From the NCBI GenBank assembly GCA_030426145.1, contig JAUHZF010000016.1, forward strand, positions 1 to 52,429: 52,429 nucleotides of DNA. Direction: 5' to 3'. Position 1 is the first letter of the stretch; the number at the start of each line of letters is the position of its first letter. Below are positions 1-9,425 of this stretch, one piece after another. The DNA is from Polyangia bacterium. GTDB lineage: Bacteria > Myxococcota_A > Polyangia > Polyangiales > Polyangiaceae. Made by a program: the position numbers and the translations under genes. Below the pieces are notes generated by a model that saw nothing but the letters and a program-made list of their open reading frames with translations, did not search any database and was not told the DNA's origin.

Positions 1-98
1 CCGCGGAGTGGTGTGTTGGAGCGAGCCCGAGCCCCCACGTGGGGGCGTGGGGCCGCAATGAATTCAGCCCTCTAGTGCGGTCGGCCAGCGGGCCGAAT

Positions 99-135
99 CC
101 CCCCACGTGGGGGCGATATGGACTCCGCGGAGTCG
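99..135. repeat. Bipartite palindromic element, copy 1
   Basis: A C-run/G-run palindrome (CCCCCCACGTGGGGG) is followed by a short linker ending in ATG and a second palindrome GACTCCGCGGAGTC. The same two-part arrangement recurs at 399-434. A first-half-only copy sits at 31-47 and another at 442-465; the first bases of the window (CCGCGGAGT) match the second half. Confidence 0.75.
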
Positions 136-206
136 CGGCTTCGTGCTCGACGTCGCTCCGCGTCCGTCACTGGCTACATCTCGGCTTGGCCTCGATTCGT
201 GTCGGT

Positions 207-260
207 CTCGTCCTCGCCCTCGTCCTCGCCCTCGTCCTCGTCCTCGGCCTCGTCCTCGTC
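207..260. repeat. Hexamer tandem array (CTCGTC/CTCGCC)
   Basis: Nine consecutive 6-base units with consensus CTCGYC; one unit reads CTCGGC. Being in multiples of three it stays open in all frames, which explains the spurious Ser-Ser-Pro and Arg-Gly translations across it. It ends two bases before the heptamer array. Confidence 0.9.
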
Positions 261-262
261 CC

Positions 263-381
263 CGAACCTCGAACCTCGAACCTCGAACCTCGAACCCCGA
301 ACCCCGAACCTCGAACCTCGAACCTCGAACCCCGAACCCCGAACCTCGAACCTCGAACCCCGAACCCCGAACCCCGAACCC
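263..381. repeat. Heptamer tandem array (CGAACCT/CGAACCC), 17 units
   Basis: Seventeen uninterrupted 7-base units of consensus CGAACCY. Only the last base varies (T or C), in short blocks, which suggests growth by slippage or unequal exchange. A degenerate tail follows to about position 400. No spacers separate the units, so this is a simple tandem repeat and not a CRISPR array. Confidence 0.95.
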
Positions 382-398
382 CGAACTCGAAGCCCGAA

Positions 399-434
399 CC
401 CCCCCGTGGGGGCGTGATGGACTCCGCGGAGTCG
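399..434. repeat. Bipartite palindromic element, copy 2
   Basis: CCCCCCGTGGGGGCG followed by a GTGATGG linker and the palindrome GACTCCGCGGAGTC. It matches the copy at 99-135 with small linker changes and directly abuts the tail of the heptamer array. Confidence 0.75.
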
Positions 435-441
435 TGACCCG

Positions 442-465
442 CACCCCCCCGTGGGGGCGTGATGG
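442..465. repeat. Palindromic element, first half only
   Basis: CACCCCCCCGTGGGGG followed by CGTGATGG. This matches the first half and linker of the bipartite element, but the ACTCCGCGGAGTC half is missing. It lies 22 bases from the sigma-factor stop codon. Confidence 0.65.
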
Positions 466-487
466 GGCTTCGGCACACGAGCCGCCC

Positions 488-1390
488 CTAGTCGCTGTCG
501 TGTTCGCGGGCGACGTTGGTGAGAAGGCGCGACAGGCTCACATCCATCGCCGACTCGATGAGGTGCATGGCGCCGTCGAACTCCTCGAGCGGTACCTTGA
601 ACTCGTCGCGCATGATCTTGCGGGTCTCGGCGAAGAGCTGTTCGCGGGCGCGGGCACGCCACCGTGCCACGGTGGCCCGGCTCACGTCGTAGACGGTGCC
701 GATCTGCTCCAGGTTGAGCCCGTCGAGGAACTGGTAGCGAAGGATGTTGCGCTCGCGGTGGCTGAGCCGGTCGAAGGCGAGCTGGAACGACTGCTTGAAC
801 TTGTGGCGGTAGTCGCGCTTCAGGTGGAGCAGCTCCGGGTTCTGATCCTCGCTGATCGCCCCGTCCATGATGCGCTCGTCGGCGCCGCCTTGCTCACGGT
901 CCTGCTTCTTGCGCTCCTTTCGGGTGACCCGGTAGGCCTCCCGCACCGTCAGGACGCGAACCCAGTTCCCGAGGGAGCCGCGCCCCGTGTAGTTGAGCAG
1001 CGCGGGGCCGGAGCCGTCGTTGACGAAGATGGAGCGCATCACGCGCTGGGTGATCTCTTCTCCGATGCGCTGAAAACCGAGCCGGCCGTAGACCCCGTTC
1101 ATGACCGGCCGGTACCGATCCTGGAACGCCGCGACCGCCAGCTCGTTTCCGGTCGCGCAGGCGCACGCCAGGTAGAGTCCCTCGGCGTTCATCTGCTCCA
1201 GCGACTGCTCCGGCGAATACCGCTGGCCGGCGTATCCGATGAACTGATGCGCATCGACGGTCAGGTCGGGCCAGGCCTCGTGCGCGCGGCGCACCATGTC
1301 GGCCAGGATCGCCTCGAGGTCGGGGCGTTCCGCAAGCTGTGCCTGCGCCTCTGCGGACGCGTGCTGCAGGAAGGCCGACGCCAAGGACAT
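488..1390 (-). CDS. Sigma-70 family (ECF-like) RNA polymerase sigma factor
   Basis: A 300-residue protein. About 90 N-terminal residues of unclear homology are followed by a region-2-like segment (AFQDRYRPVMNGVY onward, with the aromatic/basic NYTGRGSLGNWVRVL stretch) and a region-4 helix-turn-helix near the C-terminus (RLSHRERNILRYQFLDGLN, then VSRATVARWRARAR). This is the usual build of myxobacterial ECF-like sigma factors. The start was placed at the ATG 26 bases past the upstream kinase stop; the frame continues upstream only into kinase-coding sequence. The 26-base gap suggests one transcript with the kinase, so the kinase and its zinc-finger segment probably control this factor. That link is inferred from context. 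Confidence 0.85.
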   Translation of the reverse strand: MSLASAFLQHASAEAQAQLAERPDLEAILADMVRRAHEAWPDLTVDAHQFIGYAGQRYSPEQSLEQMNAEGLYLACACATGNELAVAAFQDRYRPVMNGVYGRLGFQRIGEEITQRVMRSIFVNDGSGPALLNYTGRGSLGNWVRVLTVREAYRVTRKERKKQDREQGGADERIMDGAISEDQNPELLHLKRDYRHKFKQSFQLAFDRLSHRERNILRYQFLDGLNLEQIGTVYDVSRATVARWRARAREQLFAETRKIMRDEFKVPLEEFDGAMHLIESAMDVSLSRLLTNVAREHDSD

Positions 1391-1416
1391 GAGCAAACCA
1401 GTATAGGGACCCCGCT

Positions 1417-4400
1417 TCAGGGATGACAACGATGGTACCCGGGGGCTGGCTTCGGCGTGGGCTGGCCTTGAGACCAAACGACCGGCACGTGGGTCCAGAC
1501 CTCTTGCAGCAGCTTGCAGTAGTCGCGCTCGAAAATGGCGAGCGGCCAACGCAGACTGTCCCCCAGGTCCGTAGCCGCGTAGAGCGCGTCCCCTCGCACG
1601 TCGAGGTGGAGCGCGGCCCCATGCAGCTGAGCGCGCGCGAGCAGGGCCCCGGTGTCGAGATCGTGAATGGCGACGGTGCCGTCGCCGTAGCCAGTGACCA
1701 GCGAGTTCCACGGCCCGGGCACCATGCGCACCACGGCGCCGCCAGTCGCGCGCTCGAACCGGGCGATGGCGCTCGGCTCGGCCTCGGCGGTGGCCACCAG
1801 CGCGATGCTGCCTTCGACCCGCCCCACCACGAGCTTGCTGCCGATCTGGGTCAGGGCCACCACGCCGTCGTTGTCGTTGGGGTGGGCGCCCAAGAGCTCG
1901 CCGGACTCGGCGAAGGCGCGCACCTCGCGACCGGTCGCAACCAACAGCCGCTCTTCACCCCAGCCCATGGCGATGGCGCGGTCGTCGATGTCGATCGCGG
2001 TGCGGCCACCGGCGCGGTCCAGCACGTAGACCTTGGCGTCGCGTGTTCGCACGGCGCATCCCGCGGGCATCGGGACCAGCTGCCCACGGAGGGCGTGGTG
2101 GGCGAGGCGCCGATCCTCGCCTCGGTCCCAGATCTCGATCTCGTCGTGGGTCGCCAGACAGAGGGGTCCCCCCGGCACATGGGTGGCGAACTGCGCCGCA
2201 TCGACCGCGCGTGCCCAGCGTGTGTCGGGTCCCTTCAGCTCTTGGCGCGCCGTTCTCCCCGCGAGCGGACGCCACCCGCGATGCGACACCACGTGGGGCG
2301 GATCCAGCATCAGCGCGATGCCGCGCCAGGCGGGGCGGCCCGACACCAGGTCGTACAGACGCACCGTCCCGTCGTCGCCGGCGCTCGCGAGCAGCTCACC
2401 CCGAAGGGCGAGGGCGTTCACGCCGCCACGGTGTCCCGGCAGGCGCAGCCGGGGGCGCGCCTTGCCCTGATCGTAAACCTCCACGGTGCCGTCCACCCGG
2501 CCTACCGCGAGCAGATCATCGCGCGCCGCGATCGCGCGCACACCCGTGACGGCCGGGTGCCAGCCACCCTTCATCGGGGCCAGCGTGCCATCCCGGCCTA
2601 CGGTCACGAGCTCGTCCCCCATGAAGGCACCGAGCGTCGCCATGACGTCCAGTCGGCGGCCGCGACCTCCCTCCCAGCGCCACACGCCGTTGCCGGTGAA
2701 CACCGCGAGCCGCCTGCCGCTCGCATCGAACGACAGGTGAGTGATGGGTGCGGTCGGTCCCGTCGAGACGTTCACGCCGTCGGTGCGGAGGTTCCAGCGG
2801 CGCAATGTGCGGTCGACGCCACCGGTGGCGAGCTCGTCGCCATCGGGCGCGTAGGTGAGCGCCGTCACGGGCCCCACGTGTCCGCCGAGGATGCGGTCCT
2901 CGGCCCCTGTCCGCACCTCCCAGAGTCGCACCGTGCCGTCGGCGCTCGCGCTCGCGAGCCGACGTCCGTCGGAGCTGAAGCGTGCGCGGTGAACGGCATC
3001 GCCGTGGCCCTGAAGCACGTGGTGCTCGCGTCCACTGTCCCGCTCCCACAGGCGCACGGTGCCGTCGGTGCCGGCCGAGGCCACCCGCGTCTCATCGGCG
3101 GAGATGTGCACGTCGTGCACGGGACCGCGGTGCCCGCGCGCGAGGTCTTGTGTGCGTCGGTGCACGTCCCAGACGCGCACGTCGCCTTCCGCCGCCGCGA
3201 CCAGGAACTGGCCCTCGCGATCGAAGCGGAGTCGCCGCACGTTGCCCGCGACCTGGAACTTGCGCACCAGTCGTCCCGTGGCGAGATCCCACACCCGCAC
3301 GTGGCGTCCGCTCGCGCCGGCCAGCTGGTCGCCGCCCGGCGCGACGGCCAAGCTCGACACACCGCTCGCCGGTCCGCTCAGTCGTCGCTCGGGGCTGTCG
3401 CTGTCGGAGCGCCAGAGCTCGATGGTGCCGTCGCGGCTCGCGGTCGCGATGTTGTGTCCGTCCGGAGAGACCGCGAGCGCCCGAATCGGCCCGCTGGCCG
3501 ACAGCCTTCGCAGGAGCTTGCCGTCCGGATCCCGAACCTCGAGGCGATCGCCTCGGGCGGCGAACAGCCGCTCGCCCGCCATGGCGACGTCGACCACCGC
3601 CTCGGCGCCCTCTTCGTCGAGCGGGCGCGCCTTCTCACCGTCGACCAGCATGAGCCGCTGGCTTCCCACGAGCACGCGACCCTCACGCACGGCGACGCGT
3701 GTGGGTCCCCCCGTGACCTCCGCGATGCGTTTGGGGCGAGCCGGGCTCTGGGTCAGATCCCAGCGCAGGATGGCGCCTGCGCGATCGGCCGAGACCATCG
3801 TGTCCTGGTCGGCGTAGGCCACCGCCGTCACGGCATCCTGGTGTCCCCGCAGGGGGCGCACGGTGCCGGTCGAGAGCGAGGTGACGTAGATGGTGCGGTC
3901 GTGCGAGGCGATGGCCAGCTGGTCGCGCTCGGGTGAGAAGGCGACGTCGTTGCTCCCCGTGCGCAGGGGCAAGCGGTGCTGCAGCGGCATCGTCTGGAGG
4001 GTCTGCCAGAGTGCGCGCGCCGCCGCCGAGTCCTCGATCTCCAGCGCCAGGCGCAGCCGAGCACGCGCACCCAGCGGATCGGTAGAGGCGGCCGTGCGCG
4101 CCGCTTCGAGCAGGTTGTGGGCCCGCTCGTGGTTGGCGGTGCGTTCGTGGTGCTCGGCGCGCTGCCGCGCGAGCTGAGCGTCGCGTTGCTTGGCTGCGAT
4201 GACCAGGGCGGCGACCGTGGCGCCGGCGGCGATCATGGCCAGTGCCGCCACCGCGCCGATGAGGATGTAGCGACGACGGCGGTGCCTTCCCCGCTCGGCT
4301 TGCCGGCTCGCCTGCAGGAAGTTCTGCACCAGCGGTGGCACCTCGGTGGACGCGTGCTCGAGGCGGCGTTCGGCGTCGTACAGCGCTTCGCCCTGCCACA

Positions 4401-6789
4401 GCTCTTCCAGGCGGCGGCCGCGCCTGTCCCAGAGCTCGGCCGCCTGACTGGCCTCGGTCACGAAGCGCAGCTCGTCTCCAGCGTGCTCGATCCAATGGGC
4501 GAGCGTTCCCCAGGTGTGGATCAGCGACTCGTGCGCCAGCTCGAGCATGGGCTCGTCGCCGCGCTGGAGCTTGGTGATGTTGACCAGCCGCGCTTCGGTG
4601 AGGTTCTTGAGCACGGTCTCGCCTTCGGGGCCGAGACCGTCGAGGGCGCGGGACCGGGGCACGACCCGTCGGGTCCGCTCGCCCGTCACCAGTCGCAGCA
4701 GCAGCTCGCGGCAGAGCTCACGCGCCCGCGCGCTCAACCCGTCGAGCACGGCATCGGCGTGGCGGGCCAAGGCACCACCCACGCCGCCCATGGCCTCGTA
4801 GGCTTGGCGCAGGATCAGCTGCCGCGCCTGGTCGCGGTATTGCCAGAGCTGGGCCGCCGCGAACTGCAACAAGGGCAAGCAAGCTGGCTCGCCGTACACG
4901 GCGGAGATCATCTGATCGACCAGCGCGTCGTCTTCGAACCGGTACCCGGCGCGCTCGACGGGCTGCCGCAGAATCTGGCGCAGGCCATCCACGTCGGGGG
5001 CACGCAGCACGGTGAACTGTCCCCACTGCTGGCTCACGTCCCCGGCGAGAGAGAGCCGGTCGATGAAGTCGTGCCGCAGGGCCAAGACCACCCGCACCGG
5101 GTCGTCGCGATCGTCGGCCGCATGCGCGAGCGACCGCAAGAAGAGCTCTTGCACCGCGGGGTCTTCCCCCATGGTGAAGACCTCCTCCATCTGATCGACG
5201 AAGAGCAGCACCTTCGCCTGCTTCTCGTCCGCGAGATCCCGCAGCTCCATGGCGAGCTGCCGCGGCGACGCTTGCAACTCTCGCGCGCGGGCCTCGACCT
5301 GCCGGTAGCTCGGGAGCTGGCGACTGTCCGCGATGGAGGGCCGGCCCGTGACCACGCCCGGATCTCCCCGCTCGAGACTGGCGGCGAGGGTCTCGAAGGG
5401 TCGCGGGCCGGGCCGCACGGTGAGCACGATCCACCCCTCCTGCTCGCGCAGGCGCGGGATGACGCCCGCCATGACGAACGAGCTCTTGCCCGCTCCCGAC
5501 GGCCCCACCAGCGGCGAGATGGGTTGGCTACGCAGTCGCTCGATGAAGGCGGCGATCTCGGCGTCGCGTCCGAAGAACACGTTCGCGTGACGCTCGCCGA
5601 ACGGCAGCAGACCTCGGAATGGAGCGTCGGGCGAGGTGGTCGCGGGTCGCTCCGGGTAGAGCATGCCGCGCAGCATGTCGGCCACCTCGCCCGCATCCGG
5701 ACGCTGGATCGGATCCTTGGCGAGGCACGCGGCCACCAGCTCGACCAGCTGCTGCGGCAAGGCGACGAACTCCGAGATGCGAGGCGCGGGGTCGGGCGAA
5801 GTAACCGCATTGAGCAGGTCGACGGCCGAGCTCAGCTCGTAGGGCCGACGTCCCGTGCACAGCTCGAAGAGGATCACCCCGAGGGCCCAGATGTCGGCGG
5901 CGCTGGTGCAATCGGAAGACTCCCATTGCTCGGGCGACATGTAGCGGGGCGTGCCCACCAGCATGGCGGCGGTCGAGACGGCGGGGTTCCGCACGCCGTC
6001 CTCGTCGGATTGCTGCACGGCCTTCGACAGCCCGAAGTCGACCACGCGCACCCGCCCGTCGGTACCGATCACCACGTTGGCCGGCTTGAGGTCGCGATGG
6101 AGGATTCCGTGTCGATGCGCTTCCTGCAGCGCCTCGGCCACGCTCAGGCCGATGCGCAAGGTCTCGCGGAGGGCGGGGCGCTCGGTCTCGAGGCGCGCCT
6201 TGAGGTTCTCGCCCTCGACGTACTCGAGCGCCAGGAAGGGACGACTGTCGTACTCGCCGACCTCGTGAATGGTGACGATGCTCGGATGATTGAACCGTGC
6301 CGTCGCACGCGCTTCGAAGAGGAAGCGCTGCATCGCTCGATTCGACTTCACCAGGTTGGCGGCGATGATCTTGAGCGCCACCTTGCGGCCGAGCTGCGTA
6401 TCGCGTGCGAGGTAGACCTCGCCCATCGCGCCGCGCCCGAGCAGACGCATCACGCGGAAGTGGCCCACCAAATGGCCACGGCCAAAGTACGAGCCATCGA
6501 GCGACGCCGCCGGCGCGCCCATCGAATAGGCGGTGACCGAACCGTCTTGGGTGTGGGTCGACCCGTCGTAGATGGGGCGACCGCGGGTGGGGGTACCCGG
6601 CGCGGGGATGTTCGCCGACGAGCCTTCTTGGGCCAGCGCGAGCGCGCTCACGAGCTCGCGACACGCGTCGCAGCCGTCGAGATGTCGGTCGATGCGGGTG
6701 CGGGTAGCAGGCGCGAGCCGCTTCTCGAGAAGGGCGATCGCCTCCTCGTCCGAAATGCAGGCATCGGGTTGCGGTGGTGCAGTGGCCAT
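1417..6789 (-). CDS. Ser/Thr protein kinase with anti-sigma-like zinc finger, STAND-type ATPase and WD40 repeats
   Basis: A multidomain signalling protein of 1790 residues. Residues 12-50 carry an H36-x3-C40-x2-C43 motif typical of anti-sigma zinc fingers. A Hanks-type kinase follows (about 110-380): GRGAMGE glycine loop, catalytic K140 in VALK, HRDLKPAN at 231-238, DFG at 251-253, SPE in the activation segment. A P-loop GPSGAGKSS lies near 429-437 with a Walker-B-like LLFVDQMEE near 529, consistent with a STAND-type NTPase. One membrane helix is at about 841-866, and the rest is a run of WD40 repeats (for example ...VWDLATGR, VRLWERDSG). It is the first gene of a pair with the sigma factor. 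The cytoplasmic zinc finger beside a sigma factor suggests kinase-gated sigma release, which is an inference. Confidence 0.9.
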   Translation of the reverse strand: MATAPPQPDACISDEEAIALLEKRLAPATRTRIDRHLDGCDACRELVSALALAQEGSSANIPAPGTPTRGRPIYDGSTHTQDGSVTAYSMGAPAASLDGSYFGRGHLVGHFRVMRLLGRGAMGEVYLARDTQLGRKVALKIIAANLVKSNRAMQRFLFEARATARFNHPSIVTIHEVGEYDSRPFLALEYVEGENLKARLETERPALRETLRIGLSVAEALQEAHRHGILHRDLKPANVVIGTDGRVRVVDFGLSKAVQQSDEDGVRNPAVSTAAMLVGTPRYMSPEQWESSDCTSAADIWALGVILFELCTGRRPYELSSAVDLLNAVTSPDPAPRISEFVALPQQLVELVAACLAKDPIQRPDAGEVADMLRGMLYPERPATTSPDAPFRGLLPFGERHANVFFGRDAEIAAFIERLRSQPISPLVGPSGAGKSSFVMAGVIPRLREQEGWIVLTVRPGPRPFETLAASLERGDPGVVTGRPSIADSRQLPSYRQVEARARELQASPRQLAMELRDLADEKQAKVLLFVDQMEEVFTMGEDPAVQELFLRSLAHAADDRDDPVRVVLALRHDFIDRLSLAGDVSQQWGQFTVLRAPDVDGLRQILRQPVERAGYRFEDDALVDQMISAVYGEPACLPLLQFAAAQLWQYRDQARQLILRQAYEAMGGVGGALARHADAVLDGLSARARELCRELLLRLVTGERTRRVVPRSRALDGLGPEGETVLKNLTEARLVNITKLQRGDEPMLELAHESLIHTWGTLAHWIEHAGDELRFVTEASQAAELWDRRGRRLEELWQGEALYDAERRLEHASTEVPPLVQNFLQASRQAERGRHRRRRYILIGAVAALAMIAAGATVAALVIAAKQRDAQLARQRAEHHERTANHERAHNLLEAARTAASTDPLGARARLRLALEIEDSAAARALWQTLQTMPLQHRLPLRTGSNDVAFSPERDQLAIASHDRTIYVTSLSTGTVRPLRGHQDAVTAVAYADQDTMVSADRAGAILRWDLTQSPARPKRIAEVTGGPTRVAVREGRVLVGSQRLMLVDGEKARPLDEEGAEAVVDVAMAGERLFAARGDRLEVRDPDGKLLRRLSASGPIRALAVSPDGHNIATASRDGTIELWRSDSDSPERRLSGPASGVSSLAVAPGGDQLAGASGRHVRVWDLATGRLVRKFQVAGNVRRLRFDREGQFLVAAAEGDVRVWDVHRRTQDLARGHRGPVHDVHISADETRVASAGTDGTVRLWERDSGREHHVLQGHGDAVHRARFSSDGRRLASASADGTVRLWEVRTGAEDRILGGHVGPVTALTYAPDGDELATGGVDRTLRRWNLRTDGVNVSTGPTAPITHLSFDASGRRLAVFTGNGVWRWEGGRGRRLDVMATLGAFMGDELVTVGRDGTLAPMKGGWHPAVTGVRAIAARDDLLAVGRVDGTVEVYDQGKARPRLRLPGHRGGVNALALRGELLASAGDDGTVRLYDLVSGRPAWRGIALMLDPPHVVSHRGWRPLAGRTARQELKGPDTRWARAVDAAQFATHVPGGPLCLATHDEIEIWDRGEDRRLAHHALRGQLVPMPAGCAVRTRDAKVYVLDRAGGRTAIDIDDRAIAMGWGEERLLVATGREVRAFAESGELLGAHPNDNDGVVALTQIGSKLVVGRVEGSIALVATAEAEPSAIARFERATGGAVVRMVPGPWNSLVTGYGDGTVAIHDLDTGALLARAQLHGAALHLDVRGDALYAATDLGDSLRWPLAIFERDYCKLLQEVWTHVPVVWSQGQPTPKPAPGYHRCHP

Positions 6790-6828
6790 GCGATGGCCCC
6801 ATGGTCGGGACGAGACCATCGTACGTTG

Positions 6829-6854
6829 TCCACAGGCATCCCCCAAGCTGTGGA
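6829..6854. promoter_or_regulatory. Inverted repeat between divergent kinase and transporter genes
   Basis: TCCACAG and CTGTGGA form perfect 7-base arms around a 12-base spacer, within the 129-base gap between the divergent starts. The placement fits an operator or paired regulator site. The arms loosely resemble DnaA boxes but match imperfectly and lack a cluster, so an origin is not claimed. Confidence 0.4.
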
Positions 6855-6918
6855 TGAAACGCGCATTCTCGTCGGGTGAGACCACCCGCCCAGGGGTGAA
6901 AACGGCTAAGTCCAGAGC

Positions 6919-9336
6919 ATGGAACGACGGGGACCATGGCGCCTGATGTGGGTGCTTCTCGCCTTGGTCACCGGATTGTCCATCTGGGCGGTGACACAAC
7001 GGTTTCGCCTCGACCCCAACGTGGCGGGTCTGTTGCCGGAGCGGGGCGAATCCGCCGCATTGCGTCAATACCTTCGGGCCTACGGCGGGAGCGATCTCGG
7101 AATGGTCCTGGTGGCCGATCCGAACGAGATCGGTCTATCGGGCGAGGCGCCCACGCCCGAAGAGCTTCAAGCGGTCGCGCGTGAGCTGGCCGAGGCCCTC
7201 GAGCCCCTACCCACGGTGAAGGTGGCCGCGGCTGGGATCGACGCGGAGGGGGAGCTCGATCCGCTGCTCGTCTGGCGCCACGCCGACGGGGCCGCCCGGG
7301 ATCGGCTCGCGGCGGCCCTCACCCTCGACGGGATGCGGGCACGGCTGCGCACGAGCCGCTCGATGTTGCTCGCGCCGGGCTCGGGGCTCGCGGAGCGCAT
7401 CGCGAAGGACCCGCTGCGGCTGCAGCAACTGCTCGCCGAACGCCAGGTCGTGCAGTCCGGCTTTCGCACCCAGGCCGACGGCAGCTTCGCGAGCGACGAC
7501 GGCCGCGCGCGGCTCGTCCTCGTCTTCCCCGCGGGCCAGGCGCTCCGGGGCGACGACGCCAAGACCTTCGTGGGCGAGGTCACCCCCGTGCTCGACCGCG
7601 TTCGCACTGCGCACCCCAACGTCTACCTCGGTCTCACCGGGGGCCACGCCATCGGCGCTGCGACCGAGCGCATGCTTCGCCGCGATCTGATCTGGTCGAG
7701 CAACCTGTCGATGCTCCTGGCTTCGCTCGCCTTCCTGCTCACCTTTCGGCGCCTGCGGGCGATCCTGGCCGTCTTCCCTCCTCTGGCCCTCGGCTCTCTG
7801 TGGACGGCGGGGGTGGCCACGCTGTGGCCGGGCGGGCTGTCGGCGATCGCGGTCTCGTTCATGTCCGTGGTCATCGGGGTCGGGGTCGATACCGGGGTGC
7901 ACGTCTACGCGGCGCTGCTCGAGGCTCGCCAAGAAGGCCTCGCGCCCGCCGACGCCGCGCGCCGTGCGCGGGCTCGCACCCAGAAGCCCGTGTTGGTGGC
8001 GGCGACCACCGCCGGCGCCGCCTTTGCGGCCCTGGCTCTGAGCGAGATCGCCGCCCTCCGACAGCTAGGTCTGCTCTGTGCGTCGGGCGAGATCCTCACC
8101 GCGCTCGGCATCGTGCTCGTCACCCCCGTCATCGGCGCCCGGCTCGAGCGCAAGGCGCCCCCGGTCGAGCGCCGCCCGCGGTGGACCGAGCTCGTGGCGC
8201 GGCTCACGGCTACCCGAGGCCGCGCCATCGCCTGCCTCGTCTTGACCGCGTTGCCCATGGTGGGTCTCGTGCTCGGCTATGGCCCCCGCGTGGCCGACGC
8301 CATCGTGGCCATGCGGCCGCGCAGCCTCGAGCCGCTCGCGGTGCAGCAGCGGGTCTACGACGCCTTCGGGGGCCGGGTGGGCCAGTGGGTCGTGCTCGTC
8401 GCCGACGAAGATGCCGAACGCGCGAGGGCGCGCGCCGATGGCATCACCGAGGCGCTCGTGGCCGAAGCCGAGCACCTCGAGAGCCTCGATGCGCTCACCG
8501 CCCTCGCCCCTGCCCGGACGACCCAGGAGGCACGCTTCGCTGCGCGTGACGCGCTCGACCTCCCGCAGGCCGCCAAGCGCCTCGAGCGCGCGCTGAGCCT
8601 GGAGGGCTTCGCGCCGTCGAGATTCGAAGCCGTGCTCAGCTCGATGCGTGAGCCCCCGCGCACCTTCGTGACCCTCGACGACATCCGGCAGCGTGAGGAC
8701 AACGAGATCCTCTTGCAGCGCTACCTGGGTCGCGACGGTCCGCTTCACACCGTGGTGCTCTACGTGCTCCCCAAGCCCGGCGCCGAGGCCGCTGTCGAAG
8801 CCGCCATCGCCGCTGCCGATCCCCGAGCCGCGGTCACCGGCTACGGGCGGCTCGAGTCTTCGCTGCGCACGACCCTGCTCGTCGACCTGCCGAAGGTGGG
8901 CGTGGTGGCGGCGGTCATGGTGGTGCTGGCCCTCGCCTTCGCCCTGCGGCGTCCGCGCGACGTCGGCTTGGCCCTCGCAGTGGTGGCGGGTGAGCTCGGC
9001 ATCGTACTCTCGCTCGTGGGCATCCTCGAGGTGCCGCTTCACGCCTACGACGCTTTGGTGCTTCCGGTGCTGCTCGGCATCACCGTCGATGAAGCCATGT
9101 TCCTTCTCTACCGCGCGCGTCAGTCGGGCGACGACGTGCAGGAGACGCTTCGCCGCGAGGGCCCCCCGGTTGCGACCACCGCCCTCACCACGGCCGCTGG
9201 CTTCGCGGGCTTGCTCATCTGCGACTTCGACGGCCTTCGGCACCTCGGCGCAGTGGGGGCCATCGGCAGCGTGATGGGCCTGGTGGTTGCGGTGGTGGTG
9301 GTGCCAGCCGGTATGCGTCTGATGCCGCGCGGGTGA
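6919..9336 (+). CDS. RND/MMPL superfamily transporter
   Basis: An 805-residue integral membrane protein with the duplicated MMPL/RND layout: an N-terminal helix (VLLALVTGLSIWAVT), a long extracytoplasmic loop, a block of five or six helices with the conserved VIGVGVDTGVHVYAALLEAR segment, then the same pattern again in the second half (LGITVDEAMFLLYRAR). The acidic residue of the VD motif is present in both halves, consistent with proton-driven transport. The family includes hopanoid and lipid exporters; the substrate cannot be read from sequence. The gene is divergent from the kinase. The SD is weak, and ATG 6919 was chosen because the first membrane helix begins soon after it. Confidence 0.88.
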   Translation: MERRGPWRLMWVLLALVTGLSIWAVTQRFRLDPNVAGLLPERGESAALRQYLRAYGGSDLGMVLVADPNEIGLSGEAPTPEELQAVARELAEALEPLPTVKVAAAGIDAEGELDPLLVWRHADGAARDRLAAALTLDGMRARLRTSRSMLLAPGSGLAERIAKDPLRLQQLLAERQVVQSGFRTQADGSFASDDGRARLVLVFPAGQALRGDDAKTFVGEVTPVLDRVRTAHPNVYLGLTGGHAIGAATERMLRRDLIWSSNLSMLLASLAFLLTFRRLRAILAVFPPLALGSLWTAGVATLWPGGLSAIAVSFMSVVIGVGVDTGVHVYAALLEARQEGLAPADAARRARARTQKPVLVAATTAGAAFAALALSEIAALRQLGLLCASGEILTALGIVLVTPVIGARLERKAPPVERRPRWTELVARLTATRGRAIACLVLTALPMVGLVLGYGPRVADAIVAMRPRSLEPLAVQQRVYDAFGGRVGQWVVLVADEDAERARARADGITEALVAEAEHLESLDALTALAPARTTQEARFAARDALDLPQAAKRLERALSLEGFAPSRFEAVLSSMREPPRTFVTLDDIRQREDNEILLQRYLGRDGPLHTVVLYVLPKPGAEAAVEAAIAAADPRAAVTGYGRLESSLRTTLLVDLPKVGVVAAVMVVLALAFALRRPRDVGLALAVVAGELGIVLSLVGILEVPLHAYDALVLPVLLGITVDEAMFLLYRARQSGDDVQETLRREGPPVATTALTTAAGFAGLLICDFDGLRHLGAVGAIGSVMGLVVAVVVVPAGMRLMPRG

Positions 9337-9425
9337 GCGATACGTTCACGGAGCGTTCCGTCATCCCCCAAAAGGGGCCGCGAACACGCGAGTTCGGGCA
9401 CCTGGTGCATGGAACGGGGGTTGCG

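Larger units (their letters stand above)
1..487. other. Gene-free repeat-rich region downstream of the sigma factor
   Basis: No convincing gene lies here. Frames stay open on both strands only because the 6- and 7-base tandem arrays contain no stop codons, and their translations are low-complexity runs of Arg/Pro/Glu/Ser. The region holds a CTCGTC-type hexamer array, a CGAACCY heptamer array and several copies of a bipartite palindromic element, listed separately. It lies just beyond the stop codon of the minus-strand sigma factor gene, so it may supply its transcript end, but no classical hairpin plus T-run is visible. Confidence 0.8.

Noticed and set aside
263-381. CRISPR-like array
   Set aside because: Units are 7 bases with no spacers.
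107-1426. Plus-strand 439-codon open frame antisense to the sigma factor
   Set aside because: It begins in the tandem arrays, which contain no stops, and continues antisense to a sigma factor with clear region 2 and 4 motifs.
6829-6854. DnaA box pair or replication origin
   Set aside because: The TCCACAG/CTGTGGA arms are only near-matches, and there is no box cluster or AT-rich unwinding region.
1423-6879. Long plus-strand open frames (837 and 967 codons) antisense to the kinase
   Set aside because: High GC keeps antisense frames open. The minus strand has intact kinase, P-loop and WD40 motifs; the plus frames have no recognisable domain.
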